Notes: generated by a model not told the origin, from the letters alone. Shown: positions 1 to 9,003, counted from the first letter of the stretch. The stretch is 64,000 bases of DNA from Hyphomonadaceae bacterium (GCA_027485145.1 JAIXRO010000141.1:1-64000); one strand, 5' to 3'. Program-made: numbers and translations.

Positions 1-652
1 AGTCGACGGCATAATTCGTCGGCTGGCTGTCAAAGTCGGTACGGCCGGTGGCAGCTTCATAGTTGGCCTTGTCGGACGGACGGCCCTTGTGGATGCCGTT
101 GGAGACGAACTCGATGGCGGTGTCGGAGTCGTCCTTGATGTCCATGTAGGTATAGGTCCAGTTCCACTGGTTGCCTTGCATCTTGATGTTGACGAAGCCT
201 TTTTCGGCGGCGTCAGGGAAATGGTTCTTGGTGTAGGCGAGGTGCTCGGCAGTCTTGCCCTCGGCGAGCAGCGCCTTCGACGTAGCCGCGATCTGGCCGA
301 GGTTCGGCGTTACACCCTGATAATAGAGGTTCGGGAAGGAAAGGCTGGCAATGCCGACGAGGATCAGCGCCGGCACAACTGTCCAGATCACTTCGACCGT
401 CGTGTTGTGGCTGAACTTGCGCGGCGTCTTGTTCGCAGCGCTGCTGTAGCGCACCATCACCCAGACGAGCAGCACCGTCACCAGCGCCGTGATCAGCGTG
501 ATGATCCAGAGCAGGACGACGTGGAAGTCATGGATGCGTTCCGCGATGCGCGTCGCCGCCGGCTGGAAGTTGATCGCGCCGTCCTCGGGCAGCGCCGCAA
601 AGGCGGGCGAGGCGAACAGGATGGCGGACAAGGCGGCAAACAGGTGTCGCAA
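1..652 (-). CDS. coxB: Cytochrome c oxidase subunit II, N-terminal part (gene runs off the left edge)
   Basis: This encodes the copper-bearing electron-entry subunit of the aa3-type terminal oxidase in the cytoplasmic membrane. About 217 codons are present. They give a signal peptide ending near ASPAFA, two membrane helices (HVVLLWIITLITALVTVLL and VEVIWTVVPALILVGIA) and the start of the periplasmic domain with the aromatic segment QGNQWNWTYTYMD that carries electrons from cytochrome c. The CuA ligands lie beyond the window. I chose the TTG at 652 because GAGG sits about 9 bases upstream; an in-frame GTG at 682 is a weaker alternative. The identification is secure; the exact start is not. Confidence 0.93.
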   Translation of the reverse strand, partial: MRHLFAALSAILFASPAFAALPEDGAINFQPAATRIAERIHDFHVVLLWIITLITALVTVLLVWVMVRYSSAANKTPRKFSHNTTVEVIWTVVPALILVGIASLSFPNLYYQGVTPNLGQIAATSKALLAEGKTAEHLAYTKNHFPDAAEKGFVNIKMQGNQWNWTYTYMDIKDDSDTAIEFVSNGIHKGRPSDKANYEAATGRTDFDSQPTNYAVD

Positions 653-833
653 GTTGAAAGACCTCGGTAGTGTTTCAGGCACAGGCCCGGATTTGGGAGC
701 TTGGATTCGCAAACTTCCTATACCAGCCCCGGCCTTAACCCCAGACCTTTCCGCGCTCAAAATTGTCGCAGCGCATCGCCGCACGCGCGAATTCGTGCTA
801 TGTCCGAAGTCATAGAAACACAGGGAGTCAACT

Positions 834-1385
834 ATGTTCCGGGTCTTCGCTCTTGCGGCGTGTGCCGCCCTCCTCGCACCACTCGCCGGCGCCCAGGTCA
901 CCGTCATCGGCGGGGGAATTGCCCGCGACTGCTACGACGCCGTTAAGTATGGTCTCACTCAACCTTCCGAGGCCGAGGAGATCTGCACCCGCGCCCTGCA
1001 ACTTGGGGCGCTGAACCTCTCCAACAAGGCCGCGACCTACACGAATCGCGGTGTGCTCCGGATGCGTCAGGGCGACTATGACGCCGCCCTTGGTGATTAC
1101 GCCGTATCCAAGCGCATGCGCCCGGAAACCGGCGCCACCTGGCTGAACGAAGGCGCGGCGCTGATCTTCAAGAAGGATTACCCCGCCGCCCTCGCCTCGC
1201 TGGAAAAGGCGATCGAACTCAATTCCGAGGACCTGTATGCGGCCTATTTCAACCGGGCGATTGCCCGTGAGAACATGGGCGACATTCAGGGCGCTTATTA
1301 TGATTTCGTCAAATCGAAAGAGCTGAACCCGGATTTCCCGCACACCGACAGCCAGATCGCCCGCTTCACAGTCATCACGAATTGA
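834..1385 (+). CDS. Secreted tetratricopeptide-repeat protein
   Basis: The 183-residue product starts with a signal peptide (about residues 1-20, cleavage after LAGAQ). Tandem TPR units follow at about residues 66-99, 100-133 and 134-167, with typical Trp/Tyr-Leu-Gly-Ala spacing such as TNRGVLRMRQGDYDAALGDY. TPRs bind proteins, so this is probably a periplasmic scaffold or adaptor; its partner is unknown. A good Shine-Dalgarno (GGGAG, 6 bases before the ATG) supports the start. It is divergent from coxB and 46 bases upstream of tldD. Two cysteines (in RDCYDAV and EEICTRA) could form a disulfide. Confidence 0.8.
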   Translation: MFRVFALAACAALLAPLAGAQVTVIGGGIARDCYDAVKYGLTQPSEAEEICTRALQLGALNLSNKAATYTNRGVLRMRQGDYDAALGDYAVSKRMRPETGATWLNEGAALIFKKDYPAALASLEKAIELNSEDLYAAYFNRAIARENMGDIQGAYYDFVKSKELNPDFPHTDSQIARFTVITN

Positions 1386-1431
1386 CACAACACGGCTTGC
1401 CCAAGGCGAGGGCGCGCCGCATCTTGCAAGG

Positions 1432-2835
1432 ATGACAGACACACCCTTGCCGTTTGACGTGACCGACGCCCTGCCGCTGCTGTCCGATGCAGCCCGGGGC
1501 GCAGATGATGCCGACCTGTATGTCGAGCGATCCCGCTCGGAGAGTTTCGTCTTCGATGACGGCCGGCTGAAATCTGCCGCCTACGACACCGATCAGGGCT
1601 TCGGCCTCCGGGTCGTCGCGGGCGAATCTCAGGGCGCAGGCTATGCCTCGCAGCTGACGCTGGAGGCCATCCGCCGCGCCGCCGGCACCGCTGCGCAGGC
1701 CAAGCGCGGCTATTCGGGAAAGCTCGCCGCCGGTCCGCAACCGACCAACCGGCGCCTCTATGCGCCGATTGACCCCACCCTGAACCCGGGCTTCACCGAC
1801 AAGACGAGCCTGCTCGCCGAGATCGATGCCTTCGCCCGCGCCGCCGACCCACGCGTCGTGCAGGTCTCGGTCTCGCTGTCGGGCAGCCATACAGAGGTGG
1901 ATATCCTGCGCCCCGACGGCGCCCATTTCCACGATGTGCGCCCCCTCGTCCGCCTCAACGTGTCGGTGACAATGGAAGAGAACGGCCGGCGCGAATCGGC
2001 GGGCTGGGGCGCGGGTGGGCGCGCGGCTTACGAAGAATGGATCCAGCCCGGCCGCTGGCAGGCTATGGTACGCAGGGCGATCCGCAAGGCCGAAGTCAAC
2101 CTGCAATCGATCCCCGCCCCCGCCGGCGAGATGGAAGTGGTGCTCGGCCCAGGCTGGCCCGCCGTGCTTCTGCACGAAGCCGTCGGCCACGGCCTCGAGG
2201 GCGACTTCAACCGCAAGGGCACCAGCGTCTATGCCGGCCGTATCGGCGAACAGGTCGCCGCCAAAGGCGTTACCGTGATTGATGACGGCTCGATCGAAGC
2301 CCGCCGCGGCTCGCTCTCCTTTGACGACGAAGGCACGCCCACCCAGCGGACGGTGCTGATCGAGGACGGCATCCTGAGGGGCTACATGCAGGACCGCATG
2401 AACGCCCGCCTGATGGGCATGGAGCCGACGGGCAACGGCCGCCGCGAAAGCTACGAATCGCAGACCATGCCGCGGATGACCAACACCGTGATGCTCGGCG
2501 GCGACCGCGACCCGAACGAAATCGTCGCCTCGATCAAGCGCGGCCTCTGGGCGGTCGATTTCGGCGGCGGCCAGGTGGACATCACCTCCGGCAACTTCGT
2601 GTTCCAGTGCACCGAGGCCTATCTCGTCGAGAACGGCAAGATCGTCGCCCCGGTCAAGAACGCCACACTGATCGGCCATGGCCCGACTGTGCTGTCGGAC
2701 GTCACGATGATCGGCAATGATTTCGCGATGGATGACGGGGTCGGCGTCTGCGGCAAGGCGGGCCAGTCCGTTCCGGTCGGCGTCGGCCAGCCAACGCTCA
2801 AAGTCGGGTCACTGACGGTCGGCGGCGCGGGTTAA
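1432..2835 (+). CDS. tldD: Metalloprotease TldD
   Basis: This is the catalytic subunit of the TldD/TldE (PmbA) heterodimeric protease, which in E. coli processes microcin B17 and degrades small unfolded peptides such as CcdA. The 467 residues match the family length. The zinc motif HEAVGH lies at about residues 247-252, followed by the conserved GLEGDFNRKGTS stretch. The C-terminal beta-rich half carries the conserved FGGGQVDITSGNFVFQCTEAYLVENGKI block. Its partner pmbA lies about 13 kb away at 15882-17228 on the other strand, so both halves are present but not co-transcribed. A tldD gene near coxB is a common alphaproteobacterial arrangement, from memory. Confidence 0.95.
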   Translation: MTDTPLPFDVTDALPLLSDAARGADDADLYVERSRSESFVFDDGRLKSAAYDTDQGFGLRVVAGESQGAGYASQLTLEAIRRAAGTAAQAKRGYSGKLAAGPQPTNRRLYAPIDPTLNPGFTDKTSLLAEIDAFARAADPRVVQVSVSLSGSHTEVDILRPDGAHFHDVRPLVRLNVSVTMEENGRRESAGWGAGGRAAYEEWIQPGRWQAMVRRAIRKAEVNLQSIPAPAGEMEVVLGPGWPAVLLHEAVGHGLEGDFNRKGTSVYAGRIGEQVAAKGVTVIDDGSIEARRGSLSFDDEGTPTQRTVLIEDGILRGYMQDRMNARLMGMEPTGNGRRESYESQTMPRMTNTVMLGGDRDPNEIVASIKRGLWAVDFGGGQVDITSGNFVFQCTEAYLVENGKIVAPVKNATLIGHGPTVLSDVTMIGNDFAMDDGVGVCGKAGQSVPVGVGQPTLKVGSLTVGGAG

Positions 2836-2904
2836 ACCACGCCGACCCTTGGCGGTGTGCTGACGCGGCGTTACACACGCGTGTCAGAGCCGGGGGCATG
2901 AGAC

Positions 2905-4026
2905 ATGAGCGGTGAACTCGAAGCTGGCGGCGCGCTGATCACCGCGGGCCTCGCCTCCAAGGCCCTTCAGGACGGTGAAGGCCACGGACATGGCGATGGC
3001 GGCCCCTGCATAAACTGCGGCACGGTGTTGAACGGCAAGTTCTGCGGAAACTGCGGCCAGCCGGCCCACATCCACCGCACGCTTTGGCACCTCGTCGAGG
3101 AAGCCCTGCACGGAATCCTCCATTTCGACGGCCGCTTCTGGCACACGCTGCCCAAGCTGACATTCCGTCCCGGCACGCTGACGCATGACTATATCGAGGG
3201 CCGCCGCGCCCGCTACATCTCGCCTCTGGCGGCGTTTCTGTTCACCATCTTCCTGATGTTCTTCGTGTTCGCCATGACGGGCGGGCCGAACATTGCCAGC
3301 AATTCCGAGGCGGCAGATCAGGACGCCATTGTTGCCGAAGTGAAAGCCGATCTTGCTGCGGAAGGGCTCGAAATGCCTCCCGGCCTCGAAGCGGGTCTTG
3401 AGGCAGCCGCGGGACCCGCGGACGCGGATACGCCTGCCCAGGCGGACGTTGCGGCTTCCGATGCACCTGCAGATCCGGTCGCCACGCCGGCTCCGGAAGA
3501 CGACGTGATCTATGACGAAAAAGCCGATGGTACCTGGCAGGAGCGGTGGCGCCGGGCCGTCGAGAACGGCAACATCAATATCGGGTTCGGAACCCCGGCC
3601 GAGCAGGAAAAAATCAAGAAGAAGCTGCTGAACCCGGACCTCCTGCTCTACAAATTCGAGAACTCGGCCTACAAGTTTTCCTTCCTGCTGGTGCCGCTGT
3701 CCCTGCCCTTCGTGGCGCTTGTCTTTCTCTGGAAACGCGGCGTGACATTGTTCGATCACGGCGTGTTCGTGCTCTATTCGCTGACCTTCGTATCGCTCAT
3801 GTTCATGGTGATCGCGCTGATGTTGAAGGTCCCCGGCGGCTGGCTGGACGGGCTGGCAACCGCGCTCCCAATGGCCTTGCCGGTGCACATGTTCTTCCAA
3901 CTCAAGGGCGCCTACCGCCTCGGCTGGTTCTCGGCGCTCTGGCGCACGCTGTTCCTGCAGATCGCGGCGATGTTGTGCCTGTCGGTCTTCGGGCTCATCA
4001 TTATCCTCATAGGCCTCCTGGGCTAA
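2905..4026 (+). CDS. DUF3667-type zinc-ribbon membrane protein
   Basis: The 373-residue protein starts with a short segment, then a zinc ribbon with CxxC pairs (CINCG and CGNCGQ, about residues 33-52). The family block WHLVEEALHGILHFDGRFWHTLPKLTFRPG and RARYISPLAAFLF follow. A first membrane helix lies at about residues 108-130. A long Ala/Asp/Pro-rich acidic linker (about 140-205) separates it from three or four C-terminal helices (about 255-372). The function of DUF3667 proteins is unknown to me. The acidic low-complexity linker is probably on one face of the membrane and may be flexible. The rhodanese gene starts 32 bases downstream, so the two may be co-transcribed. Confidence 0.8.
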   Translation: MSGELEAGGALITAGLASKALQDGEGHGHGDGGPCINCGTVLNGKFCGNCGQPAHIHRTLWHLVEEALHGILHFDGRFWHTLPKLTFRPGTLTHDYIEGRRARYISPLAAFLFTIFLMFFVFAMTGGPNIASNSEAADQDAIVAEVKADLAAEGLEMPPGLEAGLEAAAGPADADTPAQADVAASDAPADPVATPAPEDDVIYDEKADGTWQERWRRAVENGNINIGFGTPAEQEKIKKKLLNPDLLLYKFENSAYKFSFLLVPLSLPFVALVFLWKRGVTLFDHGVFVLYSLTFVSLMFMVIALMLKVPGGWLDGLATALPMALPVHMFFQLKGAYRLGWFSALWRTLFLQIAAMLCLSVFGLIIILIGLLG

Positions 4027-4058
4027 GCGGCCTTCACCCGGAGCGAAAGGAGCCCCCC

Positions 4059-4466
4059 ATGAACTTCAAATCGATTGTCGCGGCGATGTTTGCGCTCGGC
4101 GGCGCCGGCCACGCCGCCGCGCAAGATGTCTCGGTCCAGACCGTTCACGAGTATGCCGCAAAGGGCGATGTGCTCCTCGTGGACGTTCGCCGCGCAGACG
4201 AATGGGCGGAGACCGGTGTTGCGCCCGGAGCCGCGCTGATCACCCTTCAGGACACGGACTTTCTCGGACGCCTCGCCATCGCGGCGGGCGGCAACAAGGA
4301 CGCCGCGATCGCGTTCATCTGCCGCTCTGGCGTGCGCTCCGCGGCCGCCGCCGAGAAGGCGCGCGCGGCAGGCTATAGCAACGTCTATAACGTCACCGGC
4401 GGCATGAGCGTGGCGGGCGGCTGGATCGACGCCGGCCTGCCCGTGGTCGGCGCAGGATCACCCTGA
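4059..4466 (+). CDS. Exported rhodanese-like protein
   Basis: The 135-residue product has a signal peptide (residues 1-22, ending GHAAAQ) and one rhodanese domain. The active-site loop CRSGVRS is at about residues 88-94, and the fold motif LLVDVRRADEWAETGVAPGA precedes it. Exported single-domain rhodaneses carry sulfur as a cysteine persulfide in the periplasm; the acceptor here is unknown. The start is set by AAAGGAG 7 bases before the ATG; longer in-frame readings upstream lie inside the DUF3667 gene and are not credible. Its last 9 bases overlap the end of the convergent peptide-transporter gene. Confidence 0.85.
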   Translation: MNFKSIVAAMFALGGAGHAAAQDVSVQTVHEYAAKGDVLLVDVRRADEWAETGVAPGAALITLQDTDFLGRLAIAAGGNKDAAIAFICRSGVRSAAAAEKARAAGYSNVYNVTGGMSVAGGWIDAGLPVVGAGSP

Positions 4467-6476
4467 AGCGGCGTCTGCCTTGAGCGCAGCTTCCGGAGCG
4501 TCCACGTTCGCCATCCAGCGCTTGACGAGCGGTGCTACGAGCAACATCAGGAAGCCGATGATCATGCCGATGTATCCGATGGACGAGAACACCTGGATGT
4601 AGTTCGCCTTGGCGCCTGCCAGGTCGACGATTTGTCCGCCCACGGTTTCCGCGCCCGCTGCCGACGCAATCACACCCGAAAGCGCGTTGCCAAGTCCGGA
4701 ATAGACAAACCACGCCGCCATGAACAATCCGACCAGCGAGGCTGGCGCCAGCTTGGTCATCGCCGACAGGCCAACCGGCGACAGCATCAACTCTGCCATC
4801 GTGTGGATCCAGTAGATCGCGAAAATAAAGATGACGGGCGTCAATGCAGCGGCACCGACGCTCGACATGCCGCCGACCAGCACGAGGTAGCCAAGGCCTG
4901 CGCCGAAGACGCCGATGGCAAATTTTACCGGCGTCGAAGGCTCCCATTTGTGTTTGGCAAGCCAGACCCACAGCCAGGCCACGGCCGGTGCGAACAGGAA
5001 GATGAAACCGGCATTCAGCGACTGGAAAACAGGGGTCGGTACGCTCCAGCCGAATATGTTCGTATCGACGAGACGGCTCGTCACCAGCGTGAGCGATGAA
5101 CCGGCCTGTTCGAACAACGACCAGAAGGGAATCTGCGCAATGGCAAAGTAAACCGCAGCCCACATCCGCGTCCGCGCCGCGCCTTTAAGGCGGAGGATGG
5201 AATATCCAATCATGTAGATGAACATGGCGATGCCGACGATCATGGCCAGCGTGCCCACGATTTCGGCATAGATCAGCAGGCTGATTGAAACGAGGATCAC
5301 CAGCAATGCCGATCCGTAACAGGCCATCTCGACGGTCACCGGGCCGAACACGCGCTGTTTCAGTTTCTCCGGGTCAGGCGGCGCGGCTTTGCCGTCGAGC
5401 CAGCCCTGTCCGAACCGGAAGACCAGCAACCCGAGCAACATGCCCACGCCTGCAAGGCCGAAACCCCAGGCCCAGCCATACAGCACGCCGAGGATACCGC
5501 AGGAGAAGGTCGCGAGGAACGAACCGAGGTTGATGCCCATATAGAAAAGGGTGAATCCGCCATCGCGCCGGGGATCACCTTCCGGATACAGATCACCCAC
5601 GATGGTCGATACGTTCGGCTTCAGGAAGCCGACGCCCGTGATGATCAGGGCCAGCGAAAGATAGAGGATGTTGACGTACAGCGCCTGTCTTTCGACTTCC
5701 GTCTTGTAGGAGCCGTCAGGGAAGGTCGCGACGGCTGCCGTGTCTGCCGCCGTGGCATCCGAGAGAAAGAGAAGGTCGGTTTCGCTCGATTCCTCGAACG
5801 GCAGTTCCTGGCCATTTTGGGCGACCAGCATCTTGCCGCCGCTTTCGGTGACAGGCAGGCGCTCGCCGTTCAGGACAAGTGTCGTCGTGGGCTCCGGACC
5901 GGCGCACGCCAGACCCGCGACCGCGCAGATATTCTGCACCAGACCGCGCGTTTCGCGTTCGATCACGTAATCGCCCGTGCCTTCATCCGTGATCGGCGCA
6001 ATACGCGCTTCGCCAAGCGTCGCGAAGTTTGTCGTTTCAAAAACGACGCGGCGAGTCTCGCCTTCGTACTCCACAAAAAGCTGGCGGCGATTGTCGCGGC
6101 CCTCGGCCACGATTTCGAACTCGCCGGCAGGTGTGATCAGCGTTTCGCGCGACCCCTCGCCCTCGAACGCCATGCCGAAATGGCCCAGCACGAGAAGGAT
6201 CGCCCCGAAGGTCACGGCCTTGCCCTGCCCGAGATACTTGTCGGACAGCACGCCGCCCACAATCGACATGATGTAAACCAGCGCGATGTAGGCGCCGTAG
6301 ATCACGTTCGAGCGTTCGTCCGAGAACAGGAAATGCTGGGTCAGGTAAAGCAGCAACAGTCCGCGCATGCCGTAGAAGGAAAATCGCTCCCACATTTCGG
6401 TAAGGAAGCAGATAACCAGTCCGCGCGGATGTCCGAGAAAGGATTTCTCCGGAACCGTTGTTGTCATGTCTGTCAC
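4458..6476 (-). CDS. POT/PTR2-family proton-coupled peptide transporter with a large periplasmic insertion
   Basis: This is a major-facilitator peptide symporter of the inner membrane. The first helix carries the family signature EMWERFSFYG (the ExxERF-Y-G proton/peptide motif), and the PTR2 motif GGFTLFYMGINLGSF follows the first half. The 672 residues exceed the usual 450-520. The excess is a hydrophilic segment of about 158 residues (about 105-262) between helices 3 and 4, which topology puts in the periplasm, with beta-like sequence and two cysteines. I chose GTG at 6476, since GGGGAG lies 7 bases upstream; ATG at 6467 and TTG at 6482 are alternatives. Substrate range is not predictable. 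Confidence 0.88.
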   Translation of the reverse strand: MTDMTTTVPEKSFLGHPRGLVICFLTEMWERFSFYGMRGLLLLYLTQHFLFSDERSNVIYGAYIALVYIMSIVGGVLSDKYLGQGKAVTFGAILLVLGHFGMAFEGEGSRETLITPAGEFEIVAEGRDNRRQLFVEYEGETRRVVFETTNFATLGEARIAPITDEGTGDYVIERETRGLVQNICAVAGLACAGPEPTTTLVLNGERLPVTESGGKMLVAQNGQELPFEESSETDLLFLSDATAADTAAVATFPDGSYKTEVERQALYVNILYLSLALIITGVGFLKPNVSTIVGDLYPEGDPRRDGGFTLFYMGINLGSFLATFSCGILGVLYGWAWGFGLAGVGMLLGLLVFRFGQGWLDGKAAPPDPEKLKQRVFGPVTVEMACYGSALLVILVSISLLIYAEIVGTLAMIVGIAMFIYMIGYSILRLKGAARTRMWAAVYFAIAQIPFWSLFEQAGSSLTLVTSRLVDTNIFGWSVPTPVFQSLNAGFIFLFAPAVAWLWVWLAKHKWEPSTPVKFAIGVFGAGLGYLVLVGGMSSVGAAALTPVIFIFAIYWIHTMAELMLSPVGLSAMTKLAPASLVGLFMAAWFVYSGLGNALSGVIASAAGAETVGGQIVDLAGAKANYIQVFSSIGYIGMIIGFLMLLVAPLVKRWMANVDAPEAALKADAASG

Positions 6477-6581
6477 TAGCAAGCTCCCCAGCGCGCTGAA
6501 TTGCGTCGGCGCGCCGAAGGCCGCCGGAATATGTCAGAGGTTTGACCATGCCCCGCAGGGGGGCTCAAGGCGGTATTTGCT

Positions 6582-6607
6582 GTTGCGCAAGTCCGCGCTT
6601 GCGCAAC
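6582..6607. promoter_or_regulatory. Perfect inverted repeat between gshA end and the peptide-transporter start
   Basis: Two ten-base arms, GTTGCGCAAG and CTTGCGCAAC, flank a six-base centre. Each arm contains the self-palindromic octamer TTGCGCAA, so the site could also be two dimer-binding half sites. It lies about 105 bases before the transporter start and 61 bases after the gshA stop, both on the minus strand. There is no T-run on either side, so an operator is as likely as a terminator. Confidence 0.4.
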
Positions 6608-6667
6608 GAAAATGCTCCACGCGCTCCATACGGGGTTTACGGAGAGGTTCTGGACGGGCCGACGGCC

Positions 6668-8047
6668 TCAATATGCCTCTTCGGCGAATACTTTCGTCAG
6701 GTCTTTCTTCCAAGGACCATGATAGCGCTGCAGCAGCCGTTCAGCGGGCGTCAGCCCGGAAGCGGCAATCTCGTCGAGGCCAGACAGGAAGCCTGACTCG
6801 TCATCACCCGCCGCCGATAGGAAGGCCCGGTCGCGCAAGCCGGCACGCGAAATCGCGAGCACTTCTTTCGCCAGGTCCTGCATCGACCGGCCACCCGGAA
6901 TCGGCGTACGCAGGCCGAGCGTGCGCACGCCTTGCCGCATCACTTCGCGCTCCGGCGCGGTCCAGTGTTTCACGAGGTCCCACGCCGCATCGAGCGAGGA
7001 TTGCGAGTAAAGGATGCCGGTCCAGAAGGCCGAGAAGGCGCACAGCCGGTCCCAGGGACCCGCATCCGAGCCGCGCATTTCGAGGAAACGCTTCAGGCGC
7101 ACTTCCGGGAAGATAGTCGAAAGGTGATCGACAAAATCGTCCATCGCGGGCCGCTCGCCCGGCAGGATCGGCAGCTTGCCGTCCATGAAATCGCGGAAGC
7201 TCAGGCCCGATGCGTCAAGATACTGGCCGCCCCGGCGCACGAAATACATCGGCACATCAAGCGCGTAGTCCACGTATTGCTCAAAGCCGAAGCCCTGCTC
7301 GAAGGCGAAGGGCAGCATGCCCGAGCGGTCAGGGTCCGTGTCGGTCCAAATCTGCGAGCGGTAGGACAGGAACCCGTTCGGCCGCCCGTCGATGAAAGGG
7401 GAGTTTGCAAACAGCGCCGTGCCGAGCGGCTGCAGCGCCAGCGACACGCGCAGCTTCTGAACCATGTCGGGCTCGGACGAGAAGTCGAGGTTCGCCTGGA
7501 CCGTGCAGGTCCGGAACATCATCTGTCGGCCAAGGCGCCCGACCTTGTCCATGTACGCGGTCATGATCTTGTAGCGGCCTTTCGGCATCACCGGCGTCTC
7601 GGCGAGGCTCCAGATCGGGCTCGCGCCAAGGCCGAGGAAGCCGATACCCAGTGGCTCAGCCAGTTCGCGCACTTCGGACAGGTGCTGGCCGACTTCCGTG
7701 CAGGTCTGGTGGATCGATTCCAGCGGCGCGCCGGAGAGTTCGAATTGCCCGCCGGGCTCCAGGCTGACGCTGGCGCCGCCTTTCTTGAGGCCGATCAGGT
7801 GGCCGCCTTCGATGATCGGGGCCCAGCCAAACCGGTCGCGCAGGCCTTCCAGCATCGTCAGAACCGAGGCCTTTCCGTCATACGGCAGAGGCCGCAGGCC
7901 ATCCCAGAGGAAGCCAAACTTCTCGTGTTCGGTGCCGATGCGCCAGTCGGTTTTCGGCTTGTTGCCGCCTTCGAGATACTCGACCAGTTCGGTCTTGCCG
8001 GCGATCCGGGGCGAGGCTTCGTCGATGTCACTTGTTGGCGTGGTCAT
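6668..8047 (-). CDS. gshA: Glutamate-cysteine ligase
   Basis: This catalyses the first step of glutathione synthesis, ATP-dependent joining of L-glutamate and L-cysteine in the cytoplasm. The 459-residue protein belongs to the plant/alphaproteobacterial type of the enzyme, with RIGTEHEKFGF near the N-terminus, GGQFELSGAP in the active-site region, RTCTVQANLDFSSE and FANSPFIDGRPNGFLSYRS. The ATG at 8047 is preceded by GGGAGG with a 7-base spacer, which rules out the longer reading into rsmE. It is 97 bases downstream of rsmE on the same strand, an arrangement I recall from other alphaproteobacteria. Confidence 0.95.
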   Translation of the reverse strand: MTTPTSDIDEASPRIAGKTELVEYLEGGNKPKTDWRIGTEHEKFGFLWDGLRPLPYDGKASVLTMLEGLRDRFGWAPIIEGGHLIGLKKGGASVSLEPGGQFELSGAPLESIHQTCTEVGQHLSEVRELAEPLGIGFLGLGASPIWSLAETPVMPKGRYKIMTAYMDKVGRLGRQMMFRTCTVQANLDFSSEPDMVQKLRVSLALQPLGTALFANSPFIDGRPNGFLSYRSQIWTDTDPDRSGMLPFAFEQGFGFEQYVDYALDVPMYFVRRGGQYLDASGLSFRDFMDGKLPILPGERPAMDDFVDHLSTIFPEVRLKRFLEMRGSDAGPWDRLCAFSAFWTGILYSQSSLDAAWDLVKHWTAPEREVMRQGVRTLGLRTPIPGGRSMQDLAKEVLAISRAGLRDRAFLSAAGDDESGFLSGLDEIAASGLTPAERLLQRYHGPWKKDLTKVFAEEAY

Positions 8048-8144
8048 CGTCGGGCCTCCCGGCACAGTTTCTCTTCGGCGAGGAGATAAGGCTGAAATGT
8101 GGCAACGCCAATGCCCCTTCCAAAATGTTGCACAACCGTCGCGA

Positions 8145-8912
8145 TCAATCCCAGTCGCCGCAGACCGCCTGCCAGAGCGCCATCGCGGCGACGGCGGCGG
8201 TCTCGGCGCGCAGGATGCGGGGGCCAAGGCTGACGGCGTAGGTCCCCGCCCGGCCGCGCAGGAAGGCGCGTTCCTCTGACGTGAAGCCGCCCTCCGGGCC
8301 GATCAGGATGGCCGCATCCCGGCCCTTCAGGCTCTCGAGAATGCGGCGCGCAGGCCCGGCGCGGCCATCCTCCCCGCCCCAGGGCGCCGCGGGATCGGCC
8401 CCCGCCTCATCACAGAAAACCAGCGCTGCAGCCGGTGGAAGCGCGGCCAACGCGACGTCCAGGGTGGTCAGATCGGCAATCTCGGGCAGGTCCAGCCGCT
8501 CGGTCTGCTCGGCCGCTTCGAGCGCGATCTTGCGAAAACGATCCAGCCGCACGGTTCGCGTTTGCGTGCGCTGGGTCAGAACCGGAACGATGCGTACCGC
8601 GCCCAGTTCGGTGGCTTTCTCGACGATCAGGTCGGTTTCGTCCTTCTTTACCGGCGCGAACAACAAGGTCAGCGCGGGCGATGCTGCGGGTGGCTGGATC
8701 CGGCGGCGGGTGACCGGCGAAACCGCCGCCTTCTTGCCCGCAGACGCCAGCGCGGCGTCCCACTCCCCGTCCCGGCCATTGAACAGGCGCACCTCGGCGC
8801 CGGATTCGAGGCGAAGCACACGCAGCAGGTAGTTCGATTGCTCCTCGTCCAGGGCGACGGCCTGCCCGGCAGAAAGATCAGCAGAAACAAAGAGTCGCGG
8901 CGTTGTCGGCAT
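8145..8912 (-). CDS. rsmE: 16S rRNA (uracil-1498 N3)-methyltransferase
   Basis: RsmE methylates U1498 of 16S rRNA in the 30S subunit using S-adenosylmethionine. The 255 residues match the family. The N-terminal PUA-like domain includes HYLLRVLRL-type sequence (here NYLLRVLRLESGAEVRLFNG). The C-terminal SPOUT domain carries KATELGAVRIVPVLTQRT, EAAEQTERLDLPEI, LIGPEGGFTSEE and the knot end SLGPRILRAETAAVAAM. It is divergent from ubiA, with 91 bases between the starts that must hold both promoters. Confidence 0.95.
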   Translation of the reverse strand: MPTTPRLFVSADLSAGQAVALDEEQSNYLLRVLRLESGAEVRLFNGRDGEWDAALASAGKKAAVSPVTRRRIQPPAASPALTLLFAPVKKDETDLIVEKATELGAVRIVPVLTQRTQTRTVRLDRFRKIALEAAEQTERLDLPEIADLTTLDVALAALPPAAALVFCDEAGADPAAPWGGEDGRAGPARRILESLKGRDAAILIGPEGGFTSEERAFLRGRAGTYAVSLGPRILRAETAAVAAMALWQAVCGDWD

Positions 8913-8972
8913 GCCCGGCGGTATAGTCCCGTTCGGGCTCGCCTGTCAGGTGTGGTTTTTGCATCACGCCGA

Positions 8973-8988
8973 GTGGTTTTGAAACCAC
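8973..8988. promoter_or_regulatory. Palindrome just upstream of ubiA
   Basis: GTGGTTT and AAACCAC form a perfect 7-base inverted repeat around a 2-base centre, ending 16 bases before the ubiA start. A third GTGGTTT half site lies about 20 bases further upstream (about 8952-8958). This could be an operator in the rsmE-ubiA divergent promoter region or a small leader hairpin. No known regulator is assigned. Confidence 0.3.
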
Positions 8989-9003
8989 AACCGGTGCGAG
9001 AAC

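Noticed and set aside
6668-8227. A longer gshA reading with a start at 8227
   Set aside because: The extra 60 residues overlap the end of rsmE, are unlike the family, and the ATG at 8047 has an excellent Shine-Dalgarno.
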